In this document: positions 15,857 through 25,670 of the stretch, in pieces
Numbering within the stretch: the stretch's first letter is position 1
Layout: every line of letters starts with the position of its first letter
From: Glaciecola sp.
GTDB lineage: Bacteria > Pseudomonadota > Gammaproteobacteria > Enterobacterales > Alteromonadaceae
Reading direction: 5' to 3'
Assembly (NCBI GenBank): GCA_023268935.1
Contig: JALRKK010000068.1
Coordinates: 1-47,477, forward strand
DNA: 47,477 nucleotides
Translations under genes and position numbers: made by a program
Notes under the pieces: model-generated
What the model saw: only the letters and a program-made list of their open reading frames with translations
Database searches by the model: none
Told to the model about the DNA's origin: nothing

Positions 15857-16771
15857 TTAAGGAGTAGAATGAATCGGAGCTGAAATAGATGGGTTGACTA
15901 ATAAGGATTCAGCACCTGTTTGTGCTTTGAGCTGGGCGAACCACATTCGCATAAATTCTTTGCCTAACATATCTTCAAGCTCACCTCGTTCGTTCGTTGG
16001 GCAGAACAAACTCACTGTCACGACGGTTTTGGCATAGCGATTGGTATCAACGGTAATGTGTGGATCCACATCGATAAACTCAGCATCCAAACTATGTTCA
16101 ATGAAGGATTTATAGCGCAACGCAACCTCGCGGAAATGTGCACATTGTTCACGAGCAAATGTCGCAAAATCTTCAACAAATTCATATACATTAACGGTCG
16201 GCTCAGTCGTGATAGTAAACTGATGCAACGAATAGCGCTTAAAAAAATTGAGATTCTTTACCGTTTGCGAAATAAGCTTGTTATTCGGCACATAGATGTG
16301 CTGACCGGTGTAATCATAATGTTCAGGGTCAATTTCTAACAAGACCGTCTTGACCCAATCGATCTCGACCACCTCACCGGCCACATTATCAACTTTGACC
16401 CAGTCCCCAACGCGAAAAGGTCTGACCGATACATAATAAAAAAATCCGATCACACATTGGATAAATTCGCGCATTGCCAGAACAATGGCCACCATAAAGG
16501 CCGCAATGGACAAGGCGAGGTTTTGCATTTCGTTGGCCCAAAATGCAATAACAACAAACGCCAAAATAGCATTGACGATATTCTCGAATGTGTTGATAGA
16601 GTTCCGGTGATCGGTTTTGAGTTTCTTACTGCGTTTTTTGGCCCACTTTATTATGGCATGCTTTATCAGTAGCACCACCGTAATCAAGCCAATGGTGCTG
16701 AGCACCTTGTATTCGTGAACCCACAGCCAAACTAGAACGAGCCAGTTCTGCATTTGTGTCCAATCCAACAT
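15857..16771 (-). CDS. Small-conductance mechanosensitive channel, MscS family
   Basis: A 304-residue inner-membrane protein. Three membrane segments occupy about residues 21–115, the last being the pore-lining helix (LSIAAFMVAIVLAMREFIQCVIGFFYY). The MscS beta-domain signature follows at about residues 118–160: VRPFRVGDWVKVDNVAGEV. Next come a W-V-K-T strand and VPNNKLISQTVKNL, the classical PN motif. The glycine/alanine packing of the pore helix is looser than in E. coli MscS, so gating may differ. It would release osmolytes on hypo-osmotic shock. Its ATG shares a base with the dcd stop (TAATG), so it is the second gene of a dcd operon. Confidence 0.88.
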   Translation of the reverse strand: MLDWTQMQNWLVLVWLWVHEYKVLSTIGLITVVLLIKHAIIKWAKKRSKKLKTDHRNSINTFENIVNAILAFVVIAFWANEMQNLALSIAAFMVAIVLAMREFIQCVIGFFYYVSVRPFRVGDWVKVDNVAGEVVEIDWVKTVLLEIDPEHYDYTGQHIYVPNNKLISQTVKNLNFFKRYSLHQFTITTEPTVNVYEFVEDFATFAREQCAHFREVALRYKSFIEHSLDAEFIDVDPHITVDTNRYAKTVVTVSLFCPTNERGELEDMLGKEFMRMWFAQLKAQTGAESLLVNPSISAPIHSTP

Positions 16772-17364
16772 TAATCCCCTACTTGATCTTGATTAATTCG
16801 AGAAGCGATAGCACCATCTTGGTTTTTGTATTTTGCATCAACACGAGCATTGTAGGGCTTCTCGGCTGGAGCCGATAATACCTCAAACGACAAAGCGCCG
16901 ATTTTCATCCCCGGTTTTAGTGCCAATGGCAGTTTGCCTGAATTAAAAAATTCCAGAACAATATTTCCCGACCAACCCGGGTCAATTCGATGTGCTGTTA
17001 CATGCACCATTAAACCTAAACGGGCCAATGACGAACGGCCATCTAGCCAGCCCACAATGTTGTCTGGAAGGGTTACAGATTCGTGAGTGATGGCTAATGC
17101 TAATTCACCTGGATGCAAGAAAAAAGACTGATCTTCTGCAATCGTAATCTCATCACTCATGACGGCTTCAAGCTGGTTCTGCACATCTGACTTGGCACCA
17201 GATAAATCGATATAAGGTGCAGCGTGATCTTCAAATACGCGAAACTTATTGCCCAAGCGCATATCGACCGTCAGCCCACTAATATGCTCATAAGAGGGTT
17301 GTGGGGATATAACGATTTTACCTTGTTGTAAATACGTCCAAATATCTTTGTCACATAAGCGCAT
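16771..17364 (-). CDS. dcd: dCTP deaminase
   Basis: Converts dCTP to dUTP for thymidylate synthesis in the cytoplasm. ATG at 17364 gives 197 residues starting [12 protein letters not shown], the normal start and near-normal length; the open frame 18 codons further upstream is not family-like. Visible signatures are [15 protein letters not shown], the substrate region [15 protein letters not shown] with its conserved Arg and Ser residues, [19 protein letters not shown] with the catalytic Glu, and [12 protein letters not shown]. It is divergent from metG with 105 bp between the starts, and its stop overlaps the mscS start by one base. The mrp gene that separates these loci in many gammaproteobacteria is absent. 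Confidence 0.96.
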   Translation of the reverse strand: MRLCDKDIWTYLQQGKIVISPQPSYEHISGLTVDMRLGNKFRVFEDHAAPYIDLSGAKSDVQNQLEAVMSDEITIAEDQSFFLHPGELALAITHESVTLPDNIVGWLDGRSSLARLGLMVHVTAHRIDPGWSGNIVLEFFNSGKLPLALKPGMKIGALSFEVLSAPAEKPYNARVDAKYKNQDGAIASRINQDQVGD

Positions 17365-17401
17365 AAGCGTCTTGTTCTCAATGGTATTGCAAAATGTCCA
17401 A

Positions 17402-17430
17402 TGTACACATAGTAACATTTAAGCTAAAAT
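17402..17430 (+). promoter_or_regulatory. Probable metG promoter
   Basis: TGTACA at 17402–17407 (−35, 4 of 6) and TAAAAT at 17425–17430 (−10, 5 of 6) are separated by 17 bases, 40 bases upstream of the metG ATG. The same 105-bp gap must also hold the divergent dcd promoter, which was not resolved. Confidence 0.45.
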
Positions 17431-17469
17431 CGCACACCATAAATTTGAGGTAAAAAAAGAAAGTATACT

Positions 17470-19512
17470 ATGAGTCAATCTTCTCGCGACATCCTAGTCA
17501 CCAGTGCCCTGCCCTACGCCAATGGTTCAATTCACTTAGGACATTTACTCGAGCACATACAAACGGACATTTGGACCCGATTCCAGCGTATGCGTGGAAA
17601 CAACATCATTGCCGTCTGTGCCGATGATGCACATGGCACACCGGTAATGCTAAAAGCGCAAGAACTAGGCGTTAAACCAGAAGATATGGTCGAAGCAACT
17701 CGTCAAGAACATTGGCGTGATTTACAGGGTTTTGGGATCAGTTATGACAATTATTACTCAACGCACTCACCTGAAAACACGCAATTCTCGCAAGATATGT
17801 ATAACCGCCTCAAAGCAAATGGTTACATCACTAAGAAAACCATCAATCAGCTTTATGATCCAGAAAAAGAGATGTTTCTTCCCGACCGCTTCGTCAAAGG
17901 TGATTGCCCAAAATGCGGAGCTGAAGACCAAAATGGCGATAGCTGTGATGTCTGTGGCGCGACTTACTCTCCAATCGAAGTCAAAAACCCACGTTCTGTA
18001 GTGAGTGGCGCAACTCCGGTACTAAAAGACTCTGAGCATTACTTCTTTGATTTGCCTCAGTTTACCGAGATGTTGCATGAATGGATTGGCTCTGGGTCAA
18101 TCCAAGCTGAAATGGCAAACAAGCTCAATGAATGGTTTGAGGGCGGCTTACAGCAGTGGGATATTTCTCGTGATGCGCCGTATTTTGGGATTGAGATCCC
18201 TGATGCGCCAGGTAAGTTTTTCTATGTCTGGCTCGATGCACCAATTGGCTACATGGCGTCCTTCAAAAACTACGCTGACCAGCATGGGATAGACTTTGAT
18301 CAGTTTTGGGCCAAAGACTCTAGCGCCGAAATGTATCATTTTATCGGTAAAGACATCACTTACTTTCACTGTTTGTTCTGGCCGGCTATGCTCGAAGGCG
18401 CAGGTTACCGTAAGCCTACCGGCGTCAACATTCACGGTTTTGTTACGGTCAACGGGGCTAAGATGTCAAAGTCAAAAGGGACTTTTATTAAAGCGAGTAC
18501 CTATCTTGAACATTTAAACCCAGAGTATTTGCGATATTATTTTGCTTCTAAACTCAATGATAGCGTGACAGATATTGATTTGAACTTTGAGGATTTTTGT
18601 CAAAAGGTCAATGCTGACTTAGTCGGTAAAGTCGTGAATATTGCCAGTCGCTGTGCTGGATTTATTACCAAGCGTTTCGCTGGTCAGTTGTCTGAAAATG
18701 TTATGGAACCTGAGCTGTTAGCTCAATTCCAAAACAAATCCGATGCGATTGCCCAATACTTTGAAAAACGCCAATATCATCATGCAATTCGTGAAATCAT
18801 GACACTGGCCGATGCCGCAAATCAATTCATTGATGCAAAAGCCCCTTGGGTCACCATCAAAGAAGAAGGCAAAGAACAGTTCACGCATGATGTCTGTTCC
18901 ATGGGTATTCACTTATTCCGGATTCTAGCTATTTATCTTGCGCCGGTTGTGCCCAATTTAGCGCGAAGCGCTGAGTCTTTTCTCAATGACCAATTCACGT
19001 GGGAGGCGACTGCTGACACGTTAACCGGTCATGGAATTAATAAGTTCAAGGCCATGTTACAACGTGTGGATAAGGATAAAGTAGCTGCTATGGTGGAAGC
19101 ATCAAAAGAAAACCTTGCTCCCAAAGTGACAGCCGTAACGAAGCCGGCAAAGACAGCGAAACTTGCATCAGACAATGAAATTGCTCCCACAATTCAGTTT
19201 GAAGACTTTGCCAAGATTGACTTACGCATCGCCAAAATAGTCTCTGCCGAGCACGTTGAAGGCGCTGATAAGTTATTGTGTCTGCAACTTGACATTGGCA
19301 CTGAAACAAGACAAGTCTTTGCCGGTATTAAATCCGCTTATTCTCCGGAACAGCTCTGTGGAAAACTAACTGTTATGGTGGCTAATTTAGCGCCTCGCAA
19401 AATGCGTTTTGGGATGTCGGAAGGAATGGTCTTAGCTGCAGGTCCAGGTGGCGATGAACTCTATATTTTAGAACCGCATGAAGGTGCCAAGCCAGGTATG
19501 CGCGTGAAATAA
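17470..19512 (+). CDS. metG: Methionyl-tRNA synthetase
   Basis: A 680-residue class I synthetase that charges tRNA-Met in the cytoplasm. The HIGH-type motif is HLGH in [12 protein letters not shown] at about residues 19–30. A zinc knuckle of the MetRS1 type is CPKC…CDVC at about residues 146–162. KMSKS appears as [10 protein letters not shown] at about 332–341. The C-terminus carries the tRNA-binding (EMAP/Trbp111-like) domain for dimerisation, from [20 protein letters not shown] to the end, so this is the long, homodimeric bacterial form. Between the two lies a low-complexity linker with [14 protein letters not shown]. The stop is 2 bp from the end of the convergent methyltransferase gene. 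Confidence 0.97.
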   Translation: MSQSSRDILVTSALPYANGSIHLGHLLEHIQTDIWTRFQRMRGNNIIAVCADDAHGTPVMLKAQELGVKPEDMVEATRQEHWRDLQGFGISYDNYYSTHSPENTQFSQDMYNRLKANGYITKKTINQLYDPEKEMFLPDRFVKGDCPKCGAEDQNGDSCDVCGATYSPIEVKNPRSVVSGATPVLKDSEHYFFDLPQFTEMLHEWIGSGSIQAEMANKLNEWFEGGLQQWDISRDAPYFGIEIPDAPGKFFYVWLDAPIGYMASFKNYADQHGIDFDQFWAKDSSAEMYHFIGKDITYFHCLFWPAMLEGAGYRKPTGVNIHGFVTVNGAKMSKSKGTFIKASTYLEHLNPEYLRYYFASKLNDSVTDIDLNFEDFCQKVNADLVGKVVNIASRCAGFITKRFAGQLSENVMEPELLAQFQNKSDAIAQYFEKRQYHHAIREIMTLADAANQFIDAKAPWVTIKEEGKEQFTHDVCSMGIHLFRILAIYLAPVVPNLARSAESFLNDQFTWEATADTLTGHGINKFKAMLQRVDKDKVAAMVEASKENLAPKVTAVTKPAKTAKLASDNEIAPTIQFEDFAKIDLRIAKIVSAEHVEGADKLLCLQLDIGTETRQVFAGIKSAYSPEQLCGKLTVMVANLAPRKMRFGMSEGMVLAAGPGGDELYILEPHEGAKPGMRVK

Positions 19513-19514
19513 CA

Positions 19515-20270
19515 TCAGCGTCTACTGACAGTGTTTAAGTGAGCCGCGGCGGGTCTAAGTTGCGGCTTTATTTTGGCAAATTTTGGTGCTATCAAATTAA
19601 GTGGTGTTTCTCTTTTTCGTGCAATAATCACATACATACTGCGTAAACATGCAAGCGATTCGAATCGTCCCAGTGCCTTGTCTTTATGGCCTTTTGCCAA
19701 AAGGTTGTGACCTGCTAAGTATTCAGTGTGAATCACTTCAAAATTTAACAACGATAACCAGTCCTTTACGCGAAGTGCGCTAAAGTACCGAGCAGATTTT
19801 AGGGGATTTTGTTTGAACCACGGAGATAGATGCGCTAAACCAGACAGGCTCGTTGGGTTAAAGCCTGTCATTATCAAATATCCATCCGACCTCAATACCC
19901 TATCAAACTCCCGCAATTGAGTGTGGGGATCCGAGCTAAAATCTAATGCATGCAAGGCCAAAATGGCGTCCATACCATGCTCCTGAATTGCCAAGGAGTG
20001 ATAGTCACTGTTGCATAGGTAGCTATTTAAATTGGCTGATTCGGATGGTGCATTACACAAAATATTGAGTTCTCTGCGCAGACTGTGTTTATCCCAATCT
20101 AGCTGTTGACTCAATGGCCCGATTCGCAACAAATAATCACCGTACATCGTCGGCCCAAATTCGTTCAGAATATCAATGAGTTTTCTTTGCACCGTTTGAT
20201 AACGACTGATACACTTCCAATCCATTGGGTAATCAATTTTTCGTGATATTTTAGCCGGAAACAGCATCAT
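19515..20270 (-). CDS. Class I SAM-dependent methyltransferase, YafS-like
   Basis: A 251-residue protein with a degenerate Methyltransf_11 fold. Motif I is barely visible (YLLRIGPL). The later parts are clear: AILALHALDFSSDPHTQLREFDRVLRSDG, then GYLIMTGFNPTSLSGL and a C-terminal strand region. Gene order supports YafS, since yafS is divergent from gloB in E. coli as here. The substrate is unknown. The predicted start leaves only 18 bp to gloB. ATG at residue 16 (start 20225) would leave 63 bp and may be the true one. The weak SAM-binding glycine motif means catalytic activity is not certain. Confidence 0.75.
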   Translation of the reverse strand: MMLFPAKISRKIDYPMDWKCISRYQTVQRKLIDILNEFGPTMYGDYLLRIGPLSQQLDWDKHSLRRELNILCNAPSESANLNSYLCNSDYHSLAIQEHGMDAILALHALDFSSDPHTQLREFDRVLRSDGYLIMTGFNPTSLSGLAHLSPWFKQNPLKSARYFSALRVKDWLSLLNFEVIHTEYLAGHNLLAKGHKDKALGRFESLACLRSMYVIIARKRETPLNLIAPKFAKIKPQLRPAAAHLNTVSRR

Positions 20271-20288
20271 GAGTCTGTTCAGTCCTTT

Positions 20289-21164
20289 ATGAGTTTATAC
20301 AAAAAAACCAACTTTGTTAATTTGTCGGTACAGCTAGAAGATAGCGCTTTGCAACTATTATTACAACAAACTCAAGCAAACGCTGGCTATGCAAATAACA
20401 TTCACATTCTGCCTTTACCTGCTTTTACTGACAATTATATTTGGGCAATGTTCAATCAGACTCACTGTGTCGTCGTTGATCCAGGAGATGCAAACGTCGT
20501 GATTGATTTTGTCGAGCGTTTTGGGCTAACTTTATCTTCAGTACTCATTACACATCATCACTCTGACCATACTGGTGGGCTAAAAGCACTCAAGCAATAC
20601 AATCCGAATTTGTCCGTATTTGGGCCCCACTCTGACAAAATTCCAGAAGTCACTATCCCACTTAACGTCGATGAATGTGTCTTTCTGAATGAGTTTGGTG
20701 CAGAGTTTCGTGTGATGGAAGCTCCAGGCCATACACTGGATCATATTTTATACTATGCCAATGAAGTTTTGTTTTGTGGTGACACTCTGTTCTCAGTCGG
20801 CTGCGGGCGTATTTTTGAAGGCTCTTTCGCGCAAATGCATCAGAGCTTACAACAGATTGTGAGGCTCCCTCCATCAACCCAGATCTACTGTACACACGAA
20901 TATACACAGGCTAATATTGCCTTTGCCTTAACAGTCGAACCCCATAATCCTGACCTGAATCATTATAAGGCATGGGCAGAAAGGCAACAGGCGAGTAATA
21001 TACCCACCATTCCAACGACGTTATCTCAACAGCTTAAGTTAAACCCTTTTTTACGGGTTAAATTCCCACCAGTTGTAAAATTTGCTGAACAACGTGCTGG
21101 ATATAAAGGTCTTGATAACATTGAAGTATTTACGCAGCTAAGACTGGCTAAAGACGAATTTTAG
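20289..21164 (+). CDS. gloB: Hydroxyacylglutathione hydrolase (glyoxalase II)
   Basis: Hydrolyses S-lactoylglutathione to lactate and glutathione, the second step of methylglyoxal detoxification. The metallo-beta-lactamase motif THHHSDH is at residues 88–94, followed by the further metal ligands in APGHTLDH and CGDTLFSVGCGR, and CTHEYT. The family core starts at NIHILPLPAFTDNYIW, residue 37. The 36 residues before it are an N-terminal extension not found in E. coli GloB (291 against 251 residues). No ATG or GTG lies inside the extension, but TTG codons at residues 12 and 21 could be the real start. The gene is divergent from the YafS-like methyltransferase and upstream of mltD. Confidence 0.93.
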   Translation: MSLYKKTNFVNLSVQLEDSALQLLLQQTQANAGYANNIHILPLPAFTDNYIWAMFNQTHCVVVDPGDANVVIDFVERFGLTLSSVLITHHHSDHTGGLKALKQYNPNLSVFGPHSDKIPEVTIPLNVDECVFLNEFGAEFRVMEAPGHTLDHILYYANEVLFCGDTLFSVGCGRIFEGSFAQMHQSLQQIVRLPPSTQIYCTHEYTQANIAFALTVEPHNPDLNHYKAWAERQQASNIPTIPTTLSQQLKLNPFLRVKFPPVVKFAEQRAGYKGLDNIEVFTQLRLAKDEF

Positions 21165-21213
21165 TAGCAAAAACAACCAAAAATCCGTACACTTCATGCA
21201 CATTTTTCTGTGT

Positions 21214-21228
21214 GAGGGTATGTTTTGA
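21214..21228 (+). promoter_or_regulatory. Unusual start region of mltD: TTG start overlapped by a two-codon ATG mini-ORF
   Basis: GAGGG at 21214–21218 is the Shine-Dalgarno. ATG TTT TGA at 21220–21228 is a minimal reading frame that overlaps the mltD frame, which starts at TTG 21225. The spacing of 6 bases favours the TTG. Initiation at the ATG would compete with it. Confidence 0.5.
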
Positions 21229-22850
21229 GAACGGTGTTATTGCTTCTGTGTGGAGTATTGTCTGTTGTCACAATCAGCGGCTGCATGAGTACTCGTGATA
21301 ACAGCGAATTCGGCTTATACGCTAACACGACAGCCTCACAATCTTCAGAGCAGGATGAAACCGACCCTGACATTGTACATCCTGTCGCTGAAATTGCTGA
21401 AACGCTCGATAACATTATTGTTGAAACACCTCAATCTGAGCTACCAAAAGCCATCAAACCTACCAACGATTTATGGCAATACATCGCCCAAAACTTAGAT
21501 ACCCTAGCAATAGACAAACAACAAATTCAGAGCCAAATTGATTGGTATGCAAAGCATCCCAACTATATGAAACGCATTAGCCAGCGCGCTAAATTTTTTC
21601 TTTACTACATCGTGCAAGAGCTTGAGGCGAACAACATGCCATTAGAGTTGGCCTTGCTTCCCATTGTCGAAAGTTCGTTTGACCCTTTTGCATATTCACA
21701 TGGTAGCGCTGCTGGTATGTGGCAGTTTATTCCTGGCACAGGAAAGCGCTTTGGTATGCAACAAACCTGGTGGTATGACGGTCGCAGAGATATTATCGCT
21801 TCCACTCAAGGGGCAATTGATTATCTACAATACTTGCACAAGTTTTTCGATGGCAACTGGGAGCACGCACTGGCCGCATACAACTCTGGCGAAGGTCGGG
21901 TTCGCAACGCAATTCGCAAGAACAAACGCAGTGGTAAAGCAACGGATTTTTGGTCTTTAAAATTACCCAAAGAAACGCAAGGTTATGTGCCTAAGTTGAT
22001 GGCATTGGTTGTACTGCTCAGAGAAGCTGAAACATATCAAATGGTTTGGCCTCATATACCTAATCAGCCTATGATTGATGTGGTTGAGATTGACGGTCAG
22101 GTTGATCTCGCTAAAGCTGCCGAGCTTGCAGGTCTGAGCGTGAATGAACTACATGCTTTGAACCCCGGGTTTAACCGCTGGGCAACGGACCCCAAAGGTC
22201 CTCACCGTTTGGTTTTACCTATAGATAGAACTGAACGATTTACCCGTGAATTTGCAGCGCTATCTGAATCAGATAAAGTCCAATGGGTACGGCACAAAGT
22301 TCAACCTGGTGAAAGTCTTGGTGTATTAGCTCAAAAATATGCTACAACTGTTCATGTTATTAAGGACATTAACAGTCTTAAAAGCAACGTCATTATTGCT
22401 GGAAAGCATCTTCTGGTGCCTCGGTCTCTAACTTCATTAGAGAATTATGGACTTTCTCAAACGCAACGAACAGCTCGATTACAGAATCGCAAAAAAGCCG
22501 ATGTGAATATCAAACATGTGATTCAATCAGGTGACACCTTGTGGGATCTTGCACAACAATACAAGGTGTCTACACGAGAGATTGCTAGTTGGAATGGTCT
22601 TTCGCCTAAAGATTATCTCAAGCCAGGGCAAACCTTAGTTATTTGGTATGAAGCTGATAAACCAGTTGGGATCCAGCGTAAAGTGACATATACCGTGCGT
22701 AGAGGTGACTCTTTAGCACAGATTGGTCAAAAATTTAATGTCAAAATAGCCCAAATTAAACAGTGGAATAATCTATTTGGTCAGAAATATTTGCAACCAG
22801 GGCAAAAGCTGACCTTAATCGTAGACGTAACACGAACCGGTGCAATTTAA
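21225..22850 (+). CDS. mltD: Membrane-bound lytic murein transglycosylase D
   Basis: A 541-residue lipoprotein that cleaves peptidoglycan glycan strands to 1,6-anhydromuropeptides in the periplasm. It starts at TTG. The signal peptide ends in lipobox ISGC (Cys20). The lytic transglycosylase (SLT) domain, about residues 135–260, contains the catalytic Glu in LPIVESSFDPFAYS. It is followed by AAGMWQFIPGTGKRFGM and HALAAYNSGEGRV. Three LysM peptidoglycan-binding repeats follow: HKVQPGESLGVLAQKY, HVIQSGDTLWDLAQQY and YTVRRGDSLAQIGQKF. It lies downstream of gloB, an order also seen in E. coli, and is convergent with cysS across a 55-bp gap. Confidence 0.94.
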   Translation: MRTVLLLLCGVLSVVTISGCMSTRDNSEFGLYANTTASQSSEQDETDPDIVHPVAEIAETLDNIIVETPQSELPKAIKPTNDLWQYIAQNLDTLAIDKQQIQSQIDWYAKHPNYMKRISQRAKFFLYYIVQELEANNMPLELALLPIVESSFDPFAYSHGSAAGMWQFIPGTGKRFGMQQTWWYDGRRDIIASTQGAIDYLQYLHKFFDGNWEHALAAYNSGEGRVRNAIRKNKRSGKATDFWSLKLPKETQGYVPKLMALVVLLREAETYQMVWPHIPNQPMIDVVEIDGQVDLAKAAELAGLSVNELHALNPGFNRWATDPKGPHRLVLPIDRTERFTREFAALSESDKVQWVRHKVQPGESLGVLAQKYATTVHVIKDINSLKSNVIIAGKHLLVPRSLTSLENYGLSQTQRTARLQNRKKADVNIKHVIQSGDTLWDLAQQYKVSTREIASWNGLSPKDYLKPGQTLVIWYEADKPVGIQRKVTYTVRRGDSLAQIGQKFNVKIAQIKQWNNLFGQKYLQPGQKLTLIVDVTRTGAI

Positions 22851-22905
22851 ACTAACTGCACCCATGGCTCATGCCATATTGGCTTGGGCTTTGCGTCATG
22901 CAGGC

Positions 22906-24285
22906 CTAAGCTTTACGCCATGTTGTCCCTTGGGCACCGTCTTCGATAACAATTCCCATCGCCGTTAGCGCATCTCTTGCCGCATCTGCTGCCGCCCAAT
23001 CCTTATCCAAACGAGCTTGTTTTCGTTGCTGAATGAGAGCTTCAATTTGTTCGACATCGACATCATCTCCCGCTTGCAAAAACGCATCTGGTACACTTTG
23101 TAAACACCCTAATACCTCACCAAGCCCCAGCAATACCCGAGCTAGTTTAGCCGCTTCTTCAGGCTCTGAAGCTTTGGCAATATTCAGCGCTCGTGCACAG
23201 TCAAACATCACTGACATCGCAATGGGCGTATTAAAATCGTCATTCATTGCAGCTTCGAAACGCTCAAGGTATCCACCATAACTTAGGTCAGTATGTGCAT
23301 CAGGCGTCACATCACGTAGTGCTGTATAAAGACGTTCGAGTGACGCTTGCGCCTGAGCAATATTATCTTGTGAATAAGAGAGCTGGCTGCGGTAGTGCGC
23401 AGACATCAAGAAGAATCTCAGTGTTTCTGGGTGGTGTTCAGCCAACACGTCGCGCAATGTAAAAAAGTTACCCAAGGATTTGGACATCTTTTCATTGTCA
23501 ACCTGTACCATACCAGTGTGTACCCAGTAGTTCACATAAGGCGTATCAAAGGCACAGCAAGATTGCGCAATTTCGTTTTCGTGGTGTGGGAAGGTCAAAT
23601 CAGAACCGCCCCCATGAATATCGAAATGCTCGCCCAAATGTTTGTGATTCATTGCTGAACACTCAATATGCCAGCCCGGTCGCCCTGCTCCCCATGGTGA
23701 GTCCCAGAATGGTTCACCAGGCTTCACCGTTTTCCACAATACAAAATCTAATGGATCGCGTTTGTCTTGGTCTACATCGACGCGAGCACCGGCTTGCAAT
23801 TGCTCCAAATCCTGTTTGCTGAGTTTGCCGTATTCTTTATAAGATTTAACCGAAAATAGCACATCACCATTGTCAGCCACATACGCGTGCTTCTTGTCAA
23901 TCAAGCGTTGGATGACATCGATAATTTCATTCATGTGCGTGGTAACACGAGGTTCAATATCAGGTGGTAACAAATTCAGCGCTGCAAAATCCTCATGCAT
24001 CATCGCAATCGTTCGCTCAGTTAATTCCGAGGTAGACTCATTATTGGCAATTGCGCGAGCAATGATTTTGTCATCGACATCGGTAATGTTGCGCACATAA
24101 TTCACTTGAAAACCCAAGTGACGTAAATACCGCACCATGATGTCAAAGCTTAAGTAGGTGCGGGCATGCCCCATATGCGACAAATCGTAAACAGTGATAC
24201 CGCAGACATACAAACCGACCATACCTGGTTGACGTGGTTTGAATATGGCTTTTTCTCGGTTTAACGTATTGTATATTTGTAACAT
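22906..24285 (-). CDS. cysS: Cysteinyl-tRNA synthetase
   Basis: A 459-residue class I synthetase. The zinc ligand Cys is in YVCGITVYD at about residue 28, HIGH appears as HMGHAR at 37–42, and the further zinc ligands lie in WHIECSAM and [19 protein letters not shown] is present in [11 protein letters not shown]. The C-terminal helical anticodon region ends in GTTWRKA. The gene is divergent from ppiB, the same arrangement as in E. coli, and the 150-bp gap between the starts holds the promoters. Confidence 0.97.
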   Translation of the reverse strand: MLQIYNTLNREKAIFKPRQPGMVGLYVCGITVYDLSHMGHARTYLSFDIMVRYLRHLGFQVNYVRNITDVDDKIIARAIANNESTSELTERTIAMMHEDFAALNLLPPDIEPRVTTHMNEIIDVIQRLIDKKHAYVADNGDVLFSVKSYKEYGKLSKQDLEQLQAGARVDVDQDKRDPLDFVLWKTVKPGEPFWDSPWGAGRPGWHIECSAMNHKHLGEHFDIHGGGSDLTFPHHENEIAQSCCAFDTPYVNYWVHTGMVQVDNEKMSKSLGNFFTLRDVLAEHHPETLRFFLMSAHYRSQLSYSQDNIAQAQASLERLYTALRDVTPDAHTDLSYGGYLERFEAAMNDDFNTPIAMSVMFDCARALNIAKASEPEEAAKLARVLLGLGEVLGCLQSVPDAFLQAGDDVDVEQIEALIQQRKQARLDKDWAAADAARDALTAMGIVIEDGAQGTTWRKA

Positions 24286-24376
24286 AGGTTTGGCTTAAGT
24301 AATTAGATAGAAGAAAATTTGTCAGGATTATACCATTAATGCAATCAGTTGAAACTGGCAAAAAGTCTGCTTTGGC

Positions 24377-24404
24377 TTGCAAGCAAACGATTTTTAAGTA
24401 TTAT
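24377..24404 (+). promoter_or_regulatory. Possible ppiB promoter
   Basis: TTGCAA at 24377–24382 and TATTAT at 24399–24404, with a 16-base spacer, lie 31 bases upstream of the ppiB ATG. TTGGAG at 24423–24428 is a fair Shine-Dalgarno. Confidence 0.35.
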
Positions 24405-24435
24405 TGCGCCCTTATCAACGAATTGGAGCGTCCTT

Positions 24436-24936
24436 ATGACTACCGTTACTTTAGAAACAAACCACGGTGCAATCACCTTAGAATTGAACGCAGAAAAAGC
24501 GCCTAAAACGGTCGAAAACTTTTTGTCTTATGTTAACGATGGTTTCTTTGATGGAACTATCTTCCATCGTGTAATCAAAGGTTTTATGATCCAAGGCGGT
24601 GGTTTTACACCAGATATGGATCAAAAATCGACTAAGGATGCCATTGACAACGAAGCCAACAATGGCCTGGCCAACGTCAAAGGCAGCATTGCCATGGCGC
24701 GTACAAATGATCCGCACTCTGCTACGTCACAGTTTTTCATTAATGTTCGCGATAACGATTTTTTGAACTTTAGCTCTGAATCAGGCAGTGGTTGGGGCTA
24801 TTGTGTATTTGGACAAGTCACAGCGGGTATCGAAGTGGTTGAAGCGATTGAAAACGTGGCCACAGGTAATCACGGTTTCCATCAAGATGTACCGCTGGAA
24901 TCAGTCATCATCAAAAAGGCATCTATTTCGGCTTAA
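24436..24936 (+). CDS. ppiB: Peptidyl-prolyl cis-trans isomerase B (cytoplasmic cyclophilin)
   Basis: A 166-residue cyclophilin that accelerates proline isomerisation during folding. ATG at 24436 is chosen because [17 protein letters not shown] is the family start and TTGGAG stands 7 bases before; the open frame back to 24349 is not conserved. Catalytic-site residues are visible: [16 protein letters not shown] (Arg and Phe), [15 protein letters not shown] and [11 protein letters not shown]. There is no signal peptide, so this is the PpiB form and not the periplasmic PpiA. Its stop overlaps the lpxH start (TAATGA), the same pairing as ppiB–lpxH in E. coli. Confidence 0.96.
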   Translation: MTTVTLETNHGAITLELNAEKAPKTVENFLSYVNDGFFDGTIFHRVIKGFMIQGGGFTPDMDQKSTKDAIDNEANNGLANVKGSIAMARTNDPHSATSQFFINVRDNDFLNFSSESGSGWGYCVFGQVTAGIEVVEAIENVATGNHGFHQDVPLESVIIKKASISA

Positions 24937-25670
24937 TGATCAATTTTACTTATTTCATCTCCGATCTGCACCTTTCTGCAGATCGGCCAGATATTACTCA
25001 ATGCCTATTACATTTTCTAGAGCATGAAGCACCGCATGCCGATGCGCTTTATGTGTTAGGAGATTTGTTTGAAGTATGGCTGGGGGATGATGACATTACT
25101 CCGTTTAGCGAGCAAATTGCTTACGCATTTAAATCGCTCTCTGTTTCGACTCCGATTTACTTCATTCATGGTAATCGCGATTTTGCCATGAAGAAACGTT
25201 ATGCAAAACGCGCTGGCTTTACCTTACTTCCAGAACAATTCGTGGTTGATTTATATGGCACACCTACGGTGCTGTTACATGGCGATGAAATGTGTACTCG
25301 AGATGTGGAGTACATGAAGTTTCGTAAAAAAGCCCGTTCTTGGTGGTGGCCAAGGCTCATGCTTGCCCTTCCCTTATCCGTTCGTCGCCGAATCGCACAA
25401 AAAGGCCGAAGTGTTTCCAAAAACAATAAACAACAGCTTGCTAACGACATTATGGATGTCACACCAAGTGAAGTCATTAAGGTGTTTGGCAAACACAATG
25501 TGCACAGAATGATCCACGGCCATACCCATCGACCGGCCATTCATTTGCATGAGGTCAACGGCCACAAAGCAACTCGCGTCGTATTAGGCGATTGGTATAC
25601 TCAAGGGTCTGTGTTGCGCGTCAGCGCCACTGGTATTGAGTTAGAAACAAGAACCTTTTCGTCTAGTTAA
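24936..25670 (+). CDS. lpxH: UDP-2,3-diacylglucosamine diphosphatase
   Basis: Fourth enzyme of lipid A synthesis, cleaving UDP-2,3-diacylglucosamine to lipid X and UMP at the inner face of the inner membrane. This 244-residue calcineurin-fold enzyme shows all metal-binding blocks: FISDLHLS at residues 8–15, LGDLFEVWLGDD, HGNRDF, LLHGDEMC and IHGHTHRPAIH. It is translationally coupled to ppiB by a one-base overlap. Its 3′ end overlaps the convergent miaE gene by 4 bases. Its presence shows that the host makes lipopolysaccharide by the gammaproteobacterial route. Confidence 0.96.
   Translation: MINFTYFISDLHLSADRPDITQCLLHFLEHEAPHADALYVLGDLFEVWLGDDDITPFSEQIAYAFKSLSVSTPIYFIHGNRDFAMKKRYAKRAGFTLLPEQFVVDLYGTPTVLLHGDEMCTRDVEYMKFRKKARSWWWPRLMLALPLSVRRRIAQKGRSVSKNNKQQLANDIMDVTPSEVIKVFGKHNVHRMIHGHTHRPAIHLHEVNGHKATRVVLGDWYTQGSVLRVSATGIELETRTFSSS

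Noticed and set aside
17365-17418. Extended N-terminus of dCTP deaminase
   Set aside because: The family begins at MRLCDKDIW; the upstream 18 codons overlap the divergent promoter region with metG.
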